Positions 26,682 to 34,940 of a stretch of DNA of 64,000 bases are shown one piece after another. The position numbers and the translations under genes were made by a program. The DNA is from an uncultured Massilia sp. Its GTDB lineage: Bacteria > Pseudomonadota > Gammaproteobacteria > Burkholderiales > Burkholderiaceae. The notes below the pieces were generated by a model. That model did no database searches. It was not told the origin of the DNA and saw nothing but the letters and a program-made list of their open reading frames with translations. The first letter of the stretch is position 1; every line of letters starts with the position of its first letter. The stretch spans positions 1 through 64,000 of the forward strand of contig CAMLMV010000001.1 of assembly GCA_946481275.1 (NCBI GenBank), in the 5' to 3' direction.

Positions 26682-27653
26682 TCAGTCGTTCGGCTGGCCG
26701 GGCTTCACTGCAACCTGCTTGATCGACCCATCGGCGCCATATTCCAGCGGCGCGATGGCGATCGAGCGGCGGTAGCCGCCACCGCCCGGCAGCAGGGCGT
26801 CGTGGTAGAACACCCAGCTCTTGCCGCCGTGTTCGAGGATGGCCTGGTGATTCGTCGAGATCTTCAGGTAGTCGATCATGACGCCGCGGTACGTGAAGGG
26901 TCCCATCGGCGAGCTGGCCGTCGCGTACAGGATCTGGCCGGGCCAGCCGGACGAGAACGTGAAGTAGTACACGCCGTTATGCTCGTGCATGAACGGCGCT
27001 TCGCCGTACTTTTTCTTCGAGTCGGATGCAGGCAGGCCGTCGATCTTCACGATGCGGATCGGGCCGTCCAGCGAGATCATGTCGGGCTTCAGCTTGACGA
27101 CCTTCGGCACGCGCGTGCCGAAGTACATGTACGCCTGGCCGTCCTTGTCGATGAAGACGGCCGGATCGATCGGCTCGTCGCCCGCGTTCACGTCGCGCTC
27201 CCGGTCGACGAGCGGATCCTTGCGCGCATCGACGAAGCCGCCGTCCGGACGGTCCGATACGGCCACGCCGATCTTGTCGCCGCCGACGGGCGCATAGAAG
27301 TAATACTTGCCGTTGCGGTAGGCCGCTTCCGGCGCCCATGCCTTCGCGTCGGGCCGCGCCCACTTGAAGACGGTGACGGCGAGCGGCACGCCGGCGTCGC
27401 GCCACGTTTTCATGTCGGGCGACGTGTACAGGCGCCACGTGACGGAATCCCAGTATTTGCCGGTGTTCGACGCGTCGTCCGTCGCGTACAGGTAGAACTT
27501 GTCGCCCTTCGCGTCCGGGAAATAGTGCGGCGACGGGTCCGCGTTGAAGCGGGAAGCGATGGGCCGGCCCGTCTCCGGCGCGGCCGCGTGGGCAGCCAGC
27601 GCGAGCGACAGGGCGGGAACGAGAACGGCGAAGAAACGGCGTGGCATCTGCAT
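26682..27653 (-). CDS. GH43-family glycoside hydrolase
   Basis: About 323 residues with signal peptide (about 1-25, ending AAHAAA). Five-bladed propeller motifs: FNADPSPHYF (base Asp), AWAPEAAYRNGKYYFYAPV, DPAVFIDKDGQAYMYFG (pKa-modulating Asp) and GEAPFMHEHNGVYYFTFS (acid Glu). The family holds alpha-L-arabinofuranosidases, beta-xylosidases and galactan 1,3-beta-galactosidases; side-chain trimming of pectin is likely. It differs in subgroup from the GH43 at 22178. Start is either 27653 (MQM) or 27647 (MPRR); neither has a clear ribosome site. A much longer open frame upstream runs antisense into lspA and is rejected as the start. Confidence 0.83.
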   Translation of the reverse strand: MQMPRRFFAVLVPALSLALAAHAAAPETGRPIASRFNADPSPHYFPDAKGDKFYLYATDDASNTGKYWDSVTWRLYTSPDMKTWRDAGVPLAVTVFKWARPDAKAWAPEAAYRNGKYYFYAPVGGDKIGVAVSDRPDGGFVDARKDPLVDRERDVNAGDEPIDPAVFIDKDGQAYMYFGTRVPKVVKLKPDMISLDGPIRIVKIDGLPASDSKKKYGEAPFMHEHNGVYYFTFSSGWPGQILYATASSPMGPFTYRGVMIDYLKISTNHQAILEHGGKSWVFYHDALLPGGGGYRRSIAIAPLEYGADGSIKQVAVKPGQPND

Positions 27654-27711
27654 GGCGGCGTCTTGGTCGAAATATGAACGAGCACGCATGCTAGCACAGG
27701 TTGCGTGCGGA

Positions 27712-27725
27712 ATGATATCGATAAC
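27712..27725. promoter_or_regulatory. operator-like dyad between lspA and GH43
   Basis: ATGATATCGATAAC resembles the 12-mers at 726-750 (GATA-CG-TA/C core). It lies about 60 bp upstream of the GH43 start and touches the last base of lspA. It could mark common LacI-type control of pectin genes; similarity is partial. Confidence 0.3.
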
Positions 27726-28210
27726 TAAATTTTCCCGCGCTGCGCGAAATCGTTCGACAGGACGAGGAAAATCGCACCGCCGAAAATCCACACGTCGGCG
27801 ACGTTGAACGAATACGGGTTGTCGATCGCGCAGCAGCTCACATTGATGTAGTCGGCCACCGCACCGTAGACGATCCGGTCGTAGGCGTTGCCGAGGGCGC
27901 CGCCGATGATGGCGCCGCACGCCAGCATCAACGCCCATCCGGACCGCCAGCGTGCCCATGCCATCAGTGCGACCGAGACGATCACGCTGATCGCGACGAG
28001 CAGCCAGCGGGCGTCGAAGCCGTCCAGGAAACCGAAATTGACGCCCTTGTTCCAGGCCATCACGAAATTGAGGTACGGGGGCCAGGCGGGTATCTTCTGG
28101 ACGGACGCCAGGTCGAGCCGCTCGACGATCACGATCTTGGAGAGGCGGTCGAGGCCGAAGAAGACAAGCGATGCGAGAGCGATGCGGAGCAGGGGCATGA
28201 AGGAAGCCAT
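27725..28210 (-). CDS. lspA: lipoprotein signal peptidase (signal peptidase II)
   Basis: 161 residues with four membrane segments. The two catalytic aspartates of signal peptidase II are in GNAYDRIVYGAVADYINV and FNVADVWIF; the N-terminal LDRLSK motif is also present. The enzyme removes signal peptides from diacylated prolipoproteins in the inner membrane. Its usual neighbours (ileS, ispH, fkpB) are absent. Instead it follows the HExxH peptidase gene by nine bases, so it is likely an extra copy serving a special role with the peptidases upstream. An internal ATG four codons in is an alternative start. Confidence 0.85.
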   Translation of the reverse strand: MASFMPLLRIALASLVFFGLDRLSKIVIVERLDLASVQKIPAWPPYLNFVMAWNKGVNFGFLDGFDARWLLVAISVIVSVALMAWARWRSGWALMLACGAIIGGALGNAYDRIVYGAVADYINVSCCAIDNPYSFNVADVWIFGGAIFLVLSNDFAQRGKI

Positions 28211-28219
28211 TCGTTGGGT

Positions 28220-28954
28220 TCAGGGTGTGATCGGCCCGGGCCCGAACACGTCGTCGAAATCCGCACCCTGCGTCAGCCGCGCCAGCGACGCGTACAGCGT
28301 GCCCGGGGGATGCCGCTCGAGCACTTCCGCCGCCGCACATTTGGCGGCCTGGTAGTGCTGCACGATCTGCCCCCGGTCGCCATGCCAGAAGCGGCGCACG
28401 GTGGTCAGTTGCCGCACCTGGCGGATGCGCTGCTCGCCGACGGCGCCGCAATCGATGGCGTAAGGCGCGCGCCGGTCGAGCTGCACGGCGACGCCTTCGT
28501 CGAACCACACCGGCAGCTTGACGGTCCGGGTCCAGAACCCGAGACGCTGCGCCAGTTCGGCATGGACCAGCTCGTGGGCCGTGACGTCGATGCTGAAGTG
28601 TGCCAGATTCAGGACCACCTCGGTGCGCAAAGGCGAGATGAATGCGGTGCCGGGAACGTCATCCGCCAGGCCGAAGCGCACCGCTTCCCGGTCGTTGGCC
28701 GCGATGATCGTCGTCGGCCGCGCCACCGGCACGCCGAACGTTCCGGCGATGCGCCCGCGGGCCGCGCGCAGGGCGGTCAAGGCACGCCGGCGCGCCTCGG
28801 GCGGCAGGTCGCGCGCGGCGTACACGCCGTCGTCGATCTGCACATAGTCCCCGGCGCCGACGAAGGCGCGGTTCACCCAGGCGGACGAGCACAGCGCGCG
28901 GACGGGAATCGCCAGCGCCGCCGCGAACAACACGAGTTTGACGAATTTTTTCAT
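28220..28954 (-). CDS. predicted HExxH zinc metallopeptidase (gluzincin type)
   Basis: 244 residues. An N-terminal hydrophobic segment (about 5-22) exports or anchors it. HELVHAELAQR is the zinc-binding HExxH helix (about 126-130) and VWFDEGVAV some 20 residues later supplies the third ligand Glu, the layout of MA-clan gluzincins. Length and sequence do not fit a characterised peptidase that I can name. Its ATG overlaps the stop of the S41 peptidase gene (ATGA) and lspA begins nine bases downstream, so a three-gene protease operon is strongly suggested. Substrate unknown. Confidence 0.72.
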   Translation of the reverse strand: MKKFVKLVLFAAALAIPVRALCSSAWVNRAFVGAGDYVQIDDGVYAARDLPPEARRRALTALRAARGRIAGTFGVPVARPTTIIAANDREAVRFGLADDVPGTAFISPLRTEVVLNLAHFSIDVTAHELVHAELAQRLGFWTRTVKLPVWFDEGVAVQLDRRAPYAIDCGAVGEQRIRQVRQLTTVRRFWHGDRGQIVQHYQAAKCAAAEVLERHPPGTLYASLARLTQGADFDDVFGPGPITP

Positions 28955-29946
28955 GGGTCGAGCTGCCTCTCCAGCATGTCTTTCGCCACCGCGAGCGCAT
29001 CGGCCGGTGGCGCCTCGATATCGGGCGTGACCCCCGAACCTTCCCAGTTCGTGTGCGTGATCGGGCTGATGGTGCGGCTGTGCGGGATGGCGGCATAAAA
29101 ATGGTCGCCGAGGCGATACAACGCGATCGGATGGGCACCGCCCCACGTCCGTTCCCCGATCACGGTCGCGCGTTTCAAGGCCTGCATTGTATACGTGAAG
29201 TCTTCGCCGGCGGATGCCGTACGTGGGCCGGCCAGGATCACGACCGGTTTCTTGCCGCCATAGCGTTTGCCGTCGAGTGCGCCTTCGGTCCAGGTCTGGG
29301 TCGTCCGGCCGGAATCGCGCGACCAGATGTCGTTCAGGCGCGTGGGGCGGTCGACGAAATAGCTGATCAGCAGCGCTACCGATTCGGGAGCGCCGCCGCT
29401 GTTGTCGCGCACGTCGATGATGAGTGCGTCGGTATCGGACAGCTTGTCCAGCGCGGACGCATACGCTCCGGCCACCGCGGAACGGGGTGGAAATGACGAT
29501 ATCCGCAGATAGCCGATGGCGGGACCCAGGTGGTCGACGTTCTCGACGCCGTATTGTTGGTCCCGGGCGGCGCCGGACGTCGCCTTCGGCATGGCATCCA
29601 CCTCGACGCCGGGGCGCAACCGCTTCGGGCTGAACTTCACTTTCAAGTGCAGATCGTGGGTCATGGATGCCATGTCCGTCGTGAGCCGTGCGGCAAATTG
29701 CTCGCCATCTGCCAGCCCGACGTACGTGCGGTCATGCTGCCGGTGTCGCAGCAACATCGCGATCTGCTTTGCCTTATCGGGGAACACGTAGTGCTCGTCG
29801 AGCCGGGTGACGAGCGTATCGATCGTATATGCGCGCATCGTGGCGTCGACCGACAGGTCGGTCCGGAAGAGATCCGGCAGGGCAACGACGGTGCCGACCA
29901 GCCCCAACGACAGCAAGATCAACAGGACGAACAGGTTTCTTTTCAA
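28951..29946 (-). CDS. S41-family periplasmic peptidase
   Basis: 331 residues from a TTG start preceded by AGGAGGAAAGAA; starting here gives an immediate N-terminal membrane segment (about 2-24), whereas an ATG 30 codons upstream would bury it. The S41 core is clear: IGYLRISSFPP, DALIIDVRDNSGG and the catalytic serine in TASAGEDFTY, with WGGAHP after it. There is no PDZ domain, so it is closer to the retinoid-binding/tricorn-type S41B than to CtpA. It heads the unit with the HExxH peptidase and lspA. It would act in the periplasm on unknown peptides. Confidence 0.83.
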   Translation of the reverse strand: MKRNLFVLLILLSLGLVGTVVALPDLFRTDLSVDATMRAYTIDTLVTRLDEHYVFPDKAKQIAMLLRHRQHDRTYVGLADGEQFAARLTTDMASMTHDLHLKVKFSPKRLRPGVEVDAMPKATSGAARDQQYGVENVDHLGPAIGYLRISSFPPRSAVAGAYASALDKLSDTDALIIDVRDNSGGAPESVALLISYFVDRPTRLNDIWSRDSGRTTQTWTEGALDGKRYGGKKPVVILAGPRTASAGEDFTYTMQALKRATVIGERTWGGAHPIALYRLGDHFYAAIPHSRTISPITHTNWEGSGVTPDIEAPPADALAVAKDMLERQLDP

Positions 29947-30055
29947 TTCTTTCCTCCTGGCTGAGCAGATTATCGGAAAGCCTGGTCGCGAAATGCGTGG
30001 ATTGTCACATCCGTTCGGTAACACATTCGACGCCATGCCGTGTTAAGCTCGGCTG

Positions 30056-31666
30056 ATGCATATCGTTCCCAGCTCAATCTTCACCGTGTTGCTGGCCGCC
30101 GCCGCCAGCGGCAGCGTCTCGGCCGCGACACTGTCCGTCGGCCCCGGCAAAACGTTTTCCGCACCCTGCGCCGCCATCGCCGCGGCCCGGGACGGGGACA
30201 CGATCGAGATCGAGGGCGGCACCGCGTACAAGGGCGACACCTGCAAGATTGCGCGCAACGGCCTGACGATCCGCGGCGTGAACGGCCGCCCGCTGATCGA
30301 CGCGGCCGGCAAGGACAGCGGCGGCAAGGGTATCTGGGTCGTTGCCGGCAACGACATCGTCGTCGACAACGTCGAGATGGCCGGCGCCAGGGTAGCGGAC
30401 CGGAACGGTGCGGCGCTGCGCCTGGAAGGCACCAACTTCACGTTGCTTCACAGCTTCCTGCACGATAACGAGAACGGCATTCTCGCCAACCGCAACGAGA
30501 ACAGCGACGTCCTGATCGAATACACCGAGTTCGGGCACAACGGTTCTGGCGAGGGCCAGACGCACAACCTGTATATCAGCAAGGTCAGGAGCCTGACCTT
30601 CCGCTACAACTATTCGCACGATGCGAACGTCGGCCACAACCTGAAATCGCGCGCGATGACGAACACGATCGTCTACAACCGCTTCTCGAGCACGAATCCG
30701 GGTGAAAAGGGCAGCACGGCCGCGGGCCAGCCAAGCTACGAGATCGATCTCCCGAACGCAGGCACATCCTACGTGATCGGCAACGTCATCCAGCAACCGG
30801 CTGCCAACCAGAATCCGACCATCGTGGCGTACGGCGAGGAAGGTGCAACCAATCCCGGCCAGGACCTGTACTTCGTCAACAATACGGTAGTGAACGACTT
30901 CGCCGGCGGGACCTTCCTGTTCGTCAGCGGCAAGGTATCGACGCCCGCACTCGTCCAGAACAATATTTTCGTCGGCAACGGCACACTCAGTACACAGTCC
31001 GCCGCAGTCCTGAAGAACAACTACCGCGCATTCGCGGCCGACAGCGCCGATCGCTCGACGGGCGGCTTGCGGCGATTTGCCAGCGCGCTCGTGATCGACG
31101 CCGGCACCGACCCGGGCAAATCAGCCTCCGGCGTGGCGCTGGCGCCGACCGGGCAGTACAAGGACGTCGCGTCGGGCGAGGAGCGCCCCGTCGCTGGCAC
31201 GCTGGACCTCGGCGCCTACGAGGCATCGGGCGCGAGGGCCCGTGCGAAAGCCGTCGCCTGGACCGAATGCGCCGCGGAGAGCAAGGTCTGCCGCTTCAGC
31301 GGCACGCGTGAAGTGCGGTTCGGCAGCGAGGGCGTGTACACGTCGAAGATCGTGACCGCATCGACGCCCTGCACGATTGCCGCGTTCGGCGACCCGGCGC
31401 GGGGCCTGGCCAAGACCTGCAGCTATGCCGACGTCACCACGGTGGCGCCGGCCGCGCTGCCGAAAGCCGCCGCCGCGAGCGCCTGGACGCCTTGCGCGGG
31501 CGAGGGCGCCGTCTGCCAGCTCAGCGGCACCAATCGGGTGCGCTACGGTACCGAAACCAAAAACGTGACCAAGGTGCTCACAGGTCCCGTGCCCTGCTCG
31601 AACGCCACGTTCGGCGATCCCGCCCACGGTGATCTCAAGACGTGCAGCTTTCGCCCGGGACGCTGA
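30056..31666 (+). CDS. secreted right-handed beta-helix protein with two C-terminal Cys repeats
   Basis: 536 residues: signal peptide (about 1-23), parallel beta-helix (about 24-390; typical NxF/NxV turns such as NNTVVNDFAGGTF), then two copies of a roughly 60-residue module (about 401-460 and 476-536). Each module has four cysteines and the shared pattern W-T-x-C, SGT-x-x-VR-(F/Y)-G, PC, FGDPA-x-G, K-(T)-C. The helix part resembles uncharacterised polysaccharide-active or surface proteins, but no lyase catalytic set is evident. The modules could be carbohydrate-binding. The gene overlaps the convergent GNAT gene by 32 bp and diverges from the protease operon over 109 bp. Confidence 0.75.
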   Translation: MHIVPSSIFTVLLAAAASGSVSAATLSVGPGKTFSAPCAAIAAARDGDTIEIEGGTAYKGDTCKIARNGLTIRGVNGRPLIDAAGKDSGGKGIWVVAGNDIVVDNVEMAGARVADRNGAALRLEGTNFTLLHSFLHDNENGILANRNENSDVLIEYTEFGHNGSGEGQTHNLYISKVRSLTFRYNYSHDANVGHNLKSRAMTNTIVYNRFSSTNPGEKGSTAAGQPSYEIDLPNAGTSYVIGNVIQQPAANQNPTIVAYGEEGATNPGQDLYFVNNTVVNDFAGGTFLFVSGKVSTPALVQNNIFVGNGTLSTQSAAVLKNNYRAFAADSADRSTGGLRRFASALVIDAGTDPGKSASGVALAPTGQYKDVASGEERPVAGTLDLGAYEASGARARAKAVAWTECAAESKVCRFSGTREVRFGSEGVYTSKIVTASTPCTIAAFGDPARGLAKTCSYADVTTVAPAALPKAAAASAWTPCAGEGAVCQLSGTNRVRYGTETKNVTKVLTGPVPCSNATFGDPAHGDLKTCSFRPGR

Positions 31667-32192
31667 CAACCGGGCGTCCCCGCTCGCGCGTATGGATGCC
31701 GACCGCCTTGCCGTATATCTCGGTGTCGCCTTCATAAGTGAGGCCAAGGCGCTTCGCAACGCGCAGCGACGATTCATTGGCCGAAGCGATGAGAGCCCGG
31801 ACTTTCGGTTCGCGCCGGATCTCGAGCGCATGGTTCATGACTACGGCCGCCGCTTCGTTCGCGTATCCCCGGCCCCAGAAGGCACGATAGGTATTCCAGC
31901 CAAGTTCCATCACGGTGGAGTCCTCGCGAAAGAACGCGCCGACATTCCCGACGGGTTGCCCTGTCTCCTTGTCCTCGACCGCCCACCAGCCGGCGCCTTG
32001 GATGAGCCATAGTCCTGCTTGCGAACAGAAGATGCGCCATGCGGCCTGGCGGTCGGCCGGGACCAGGTGGGCCGCGCTGACAGGGTCGGCGACATGCGCT
32101 GCGAATGCGTCGAAGTCCTCGCGTCGATATTCCCGCAGGATGAGCCGTTCCGTGCGAAGGCAGGGAACAGAAGTGATGAACTCGTTATTCAT
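31635..32192 (-). CDS. GNAT-family N-acetyltransferase (RimJ/RimL type)
   Basis: 185 residues. LRTERLILREYRREDFDAF at the N terminus, GNVGAFF, the acetyl-CoA loop WGRGYANEAAAVVMNHAL and NESSLRVAKRLGL are the hallmarks of the RimJ/RimL-like acetyltransferases. It would transfer acetyl groups to an amine of a protein or small molecule in the cytoplasm. ATG 32190-32192 was chosen because it starts directly before this domain; the frame is open upstream into the next gene. No functional neighbours. Confidence 0.83.
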   Translation of the reverse strand: MNNEFITSVPCLRTERLILREYRREDFDAFAAHVADPVSAAHLVPADRQAAWRIFCSQAGLWLIQGAGWWAVEDKETGQPVGNVGAFFREDSTVMELGWNTYRAFWGRGYANEAAAVVMNHALEIRREPKVRALIASANESSLRVAKRLGLTYEGDTEIYGKAVGIHTRERGRPVVSVPGESCTS

Positions 32193-32208
32193 GGGCTGGA
32201 TTCCATGG

Positions 32209-32769
32209 TCAGGTCCGGCATGCGGGAAATTTTTCCCGCTGCCGGTTGATGTCCTTGACGAACTCTTCCGCTTTATCCTGCGGATAGGTCTGCACCTGGT
32301 CGTTGATCTTGACCTTGTTGAACACTTCCTTGCCCTGGCACGTGACGAGAACGACTTCGCCGCGACGAACCAGCGCGGCGCGCATGTCGGCCAGCGACAG
32401 CGCAATGCTGTGGTTGAGGAACTGCTTGACGCCGCTGAGCGCCATCGCCTTCACCATGTTACCGAAAAAGCCTTCGTCCTTGTCGTGTGCGTCCTGCGGC
32501 TCTCCCACCTGCTTCATGCCGTAATCCGTGAGCTGCATGACCACCGCATCGTCCTTCAACATCAATTCGGTCCATCGGCTAGTCGACTGGACATAGGGTT
32601 TCCCGGACGCGGGCCGCTGGCGGGGACCGACACGTTCGGGGCCATCTCCTTCCTTGGCATCGATCGAGATGCTCGAGACTTGCCGGGTCTCGCCGGAGGC
32701 ACGGGCATGGGCAAGGGTGGTGGTCGCAAGGACGGCGGTGGCGCACAGGATGATGCGGATCGTGTTCAT
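32209..32769 (-). CDS. exported protein of unknown function
   Basis: 186 residues with a signal peptide (about 1-22) and a mature part of mixed helix/strand. Two cysteines in the mature part (VTCQGKE and the C-terminal FPACRT) could form a disulfide. No known domain is recognised. It lies 16 bp upstream of the GNAT gene on the same strand. Confidence 0.65.
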   Translation of the reverse strand: MNTIRIILCATAVLATTTLAHARASGETRQVSSISIDAKEGDGPERVGPRQRPASGKPYVQSTSRWTELMLKDDAVVMQLTDYGMKQVGEPQDAHDKDEGFFGNMVKAMALSGVKQFLNHSIALSLADMRAALVRRGEVVLVTCQGKEVFNKVKINDQVQTYPQDKAEEFVKDINRQREKFPACRT

Positions 32770-32883
32770 GGTTTTTCCAGAAGCCGGTTGATGACGGGAT
32801 GACGATAGCGGAAGCGGTGCACCGTCGGCTCGCCGTTTGCGACGAACGGTGGTATCGAGGTGCCAGACGGTGATATCGCGCCG

Positions 32884-33234
32884 TCAGCCCGCAGCCCGTT
32901 TCGCACGCGGTGCGGCGGGCTTCTTCGGCTTCGGCGGCGGCATGATCGCGGCCGTTTCCAGCAACAGGCGGCGCAGCGCCTCCGGCTCATCGAGCAGTTC
33001 GTCGGCGATCGGATAATCCTTGGCGCCGGGGTAGGGCGGCCCTTGCGGCAGGTCGGGCGCGAGCCGGGCGGCGGCGTCGGACGGCTTGACGAACAGGCTG
33101 CCGTCGCAGGCGAACGCGACCACCTTGTCGTCCACGTACAGCGCGTACTCGCCGAACATCTTCCGGTGCGTCAGCCGCGCCCCCAAACCCACCACCTCCG
33201 CGACGTAGTCGATGAAGCTCTTGTCCGTTGCCAT
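32884..33234 (-). CDS. TfoX/Sxy N-terminal domain protein
   Basis: 116 residues. LTHRKMFGEYALYVDDKVVAFACDGSLFVK is distributed over the characteristic core of the TfoX N-terminal domain (about 20-60), and the tail is Lys/Pro/Ala-rich. Full-length TfoX/Sxy controls competence genes, but this protein lacks the C-terminal domain; single-domain members are common and uncharacterised. The start ATG is at 33232-33234, before which no homology is visible. Confidence 0.78.
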   Translation of the reverse strand: MATDKSFIDYVAEVVGLGARLTHRKMFGEYALYVDDKVVAFACDGSLFVKPSDAAARLAPDLPQGPPYPGAKDYPIADELLDEPEALRRLLLETAAIMPPPKPKKPAAPRAKRAAG

Positions 33235-33298
33235 GCGCGTTCTCCGTGCCGTGATCGAAACCGCCAGCGTAGCCCGGCGCGGCGGATCGATCAAGACC

Positions 33299-34177
33299 TC
33301 AGGACGCCAGGTGGCCGTCGACGCAGGTGACGGCGTTGCCGCCCACCCGGATCGCATCCGCGCCGATCTGGAGACGCAGGATGCCGGCCCGGCCCACTGC
33401 GGCGCCCTGGCTGGACAGGAAGTCGCGGCCGAACGCGTCGGCCTGGCCCGTGTGGCGCAGGTACGCGGCGATGGACCCGTTGCCGCTGCCGCAGACCGGG
33501 TCTTCGTTCACGCCGTGCGCCGGGGCGAATGCGCGGACCTCGATGCGCGCGCGGGCGCCGTCGGCGTGCGGGCCGAACACGATCACGCCCGTGTTGCCGG
33601 TTGCCGCATCGTGCGCCTTCATGCGCGCCAGGTCGGGCGTGGCCGCCAGCACGGCGCGGGCATCCGGCAATTGCGCGACGACCCAGCGCGTTCCCGCATC
33701 CACGAGGGACGGCGGCGCGATGCCGGCCAGCGGCGTGCCGAGGATGCGCGCCAGTTCATCCGCCTGCGTGGCGTCCAGCGGGGTGATCGTGGTCGCCGGC
33801 AGTTCGAACGCGATCCAGCGGGCGCCATGGCCGGCGTGCGTCACGTCCAGCCGGACCAGGCCCCGCGCGCACTCCTGCACCAGGACGCCGGCGCGCGGCG
33901 CGACCTTGCCCGCTTCCAGCAGCGCGTGCGCCGTGCCGATGGTGGGATGGCCGGCGAACGGCAGTTCGGCGCCGGGCGTGAAGATGCGCACGCGGTAGTC
34001 GGCGCCGGCCTGCGTGGGGCGCAGCACGAACGTCGTCTCGGACAGGTTGGTCCAGTTGGCGATGCGCTGCATCTGCGTGGAGGACAGGTCGTCGGCGTCG
34101 AACACGACGGCGAGCGGATTGCCCAGGAACGGGGTGGCGGTGAAGACGTCGACGGTCTTGAACGGGTGGCGTGCCAT
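33299..34177 (-). CDS. PhzF-family isomerase/epimerase
   Basis: 292 residues with the two-lobed PhzF fold: VDVFTATPFLGNPLAVV at the N terminus, the catalytic Glu47 in NLSETTFV, FTPGAELPFAGHPTIGTA and DPVCGSGNGSIAAYL. PhzF proteins act as proton-shuttling isomerases on small molecules, as in phenazine synthesis; no phenazine genes are nearby, so the substrate is unknown. The start (34175-34177) begins the family's usual N terminus. Confidence 0.87.
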   Translation of the reverse strand: MARHPFKTVDVFTATPFLGNPLAVVFDADDLSSTQMQRIANWTNLSETTFVLRPTQAGADYRVRIFTPGAELPFAGHPTIGTAHALLEAGKVAPRAGVLVQECARGLVRLDVTHAGHGARWIAFELPATTITPLDATQADELARILGTPLAGIAPPSLVDAGTRWVVAQLPDARAVLAATPDLARMKAHDAATGNTGVIVFGPHADGARARIEVRAFAPAHGVNEDPVCGSGNGSIAAYLRHTGQADAFGRDFLSSQGAAVGRAGILRLQIGADAIRVGGNAVTCVDGHLAS

Positions 34178-34237
34178 GCGGGTCTCGCGTTGTGGGGATG
34201 GGGCCAGTCTACGCAACGGCACGATCCATCGACAGGC

Positions 34238-34265
34238 ACAGTCGGCCGATTGCGGCCGGCACTGT
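34238..34265. promoter_or_regulatory. imperfect palindrome upstream of PhzF and chimeric ORF
   Basis: In the 209-bp gap 34178-34386, ACAGT and ACTGT flank two CGGCCG hexamers, giving an imperfect dyad of 28 bp. It may be an operator for either divergent gene. The remainder of the gap holds nothing that I recognise. Confidence 0.3.
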
Positions 34266-34386
34266 ACTGGCGATCAGCCCTGCACGGTTTCGACGGGAGC
34301 TTTACCCTCCTGGCTTCCGCATGTCCGTCGATCAGGGAAATTCGTCCGAACACCTGCCGCCGGGTGCGCGATCATCTGCCTGAATC

Positions 34387-34917
34387 ATGAACCAACCCAT
34401 CGCCTTTTTCCTGTTCCCCGGCTTCCAGCTCGTCGACCTGGGCGCCATGAGGGTGTTCGACCTCGCCAACAGCGAGTATGGCGGCGGGCCCTACGACCTG
34501 CGCATCGTGTCCGCGCACGGCACGCCCATCCGCAGCGCGGCCGGCGCGACACTCCAGACGCAGGCGTGGCGCGCGGCCGGGCACAAGATCACGACCATCG
34601 AAGCGATCGGCGCGACACCCGTCGGCCAGCGCGTGCAGAAGGCCTGGGCGGCGCTGGACGTGCCGCAGTGCGGCTACTGCCAGGCCTGCCACCGGGCGAC
34701 GAATTCCGCCGACGGGCGCGAGCCGGGCGTGAAGGACTGGCACCAGGCGCCGCGCAACATGACGTGGCAGGGGCTGGACAAGAAGGCGGTCTGCCTGCAG
34801 ATGCGCGACCCGGCCCGCAACGGCAACCGCAAGACGCCGGCGCTGTCGCATGACGACTTCGTGAAGGCCCTCGTCGCGTGGGCGGATGCCGGACTGCCGT
34901 GCCCCGACACGCCCTGA
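34387..34917 (+). pseudogene. chimeric ORF: GlxA-type regulator / IorA / isoquinoline oxidoreductase subunit fragments
   Basis: An intact 176-codon frame that reads as three joined fragments. Residues 1-58 (FFLFPGFQLVDLGAMRVFDL, LRIVSAHGTPIRSAAGATL) match the start of a DJ-1/PfpI-type AraC regulator (GlxA). Residues about 64-99 (HKITTIEAIGATPVGQRVQK, DVPQCGYCQ) match the middle of the 2Fe-2S small subunit of isoquinoline 1-oxidoreductase (IorA). Residues about 96-176 (CQACH, DWHQAPRNMTWQGL, DPARNGNRKTP) match the C-terminal part of the cytochrome-like subunit encoded in such operons. No part has a complete domain, so the product is unlikely to work as any of the three. Two deletions within a former regulator-iorA-iorB-cytochrome cluster would explain it. 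Confidence 0.7.
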
Positions 34918-34940
34918 ACCAACCCGATAAGGAAAACACG

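Noticed and set aside
27654..28508. N-terminal extension of the GH43 protein
   Set aside because: It reads antisense through lspA and places the signal peptide inside the protein.
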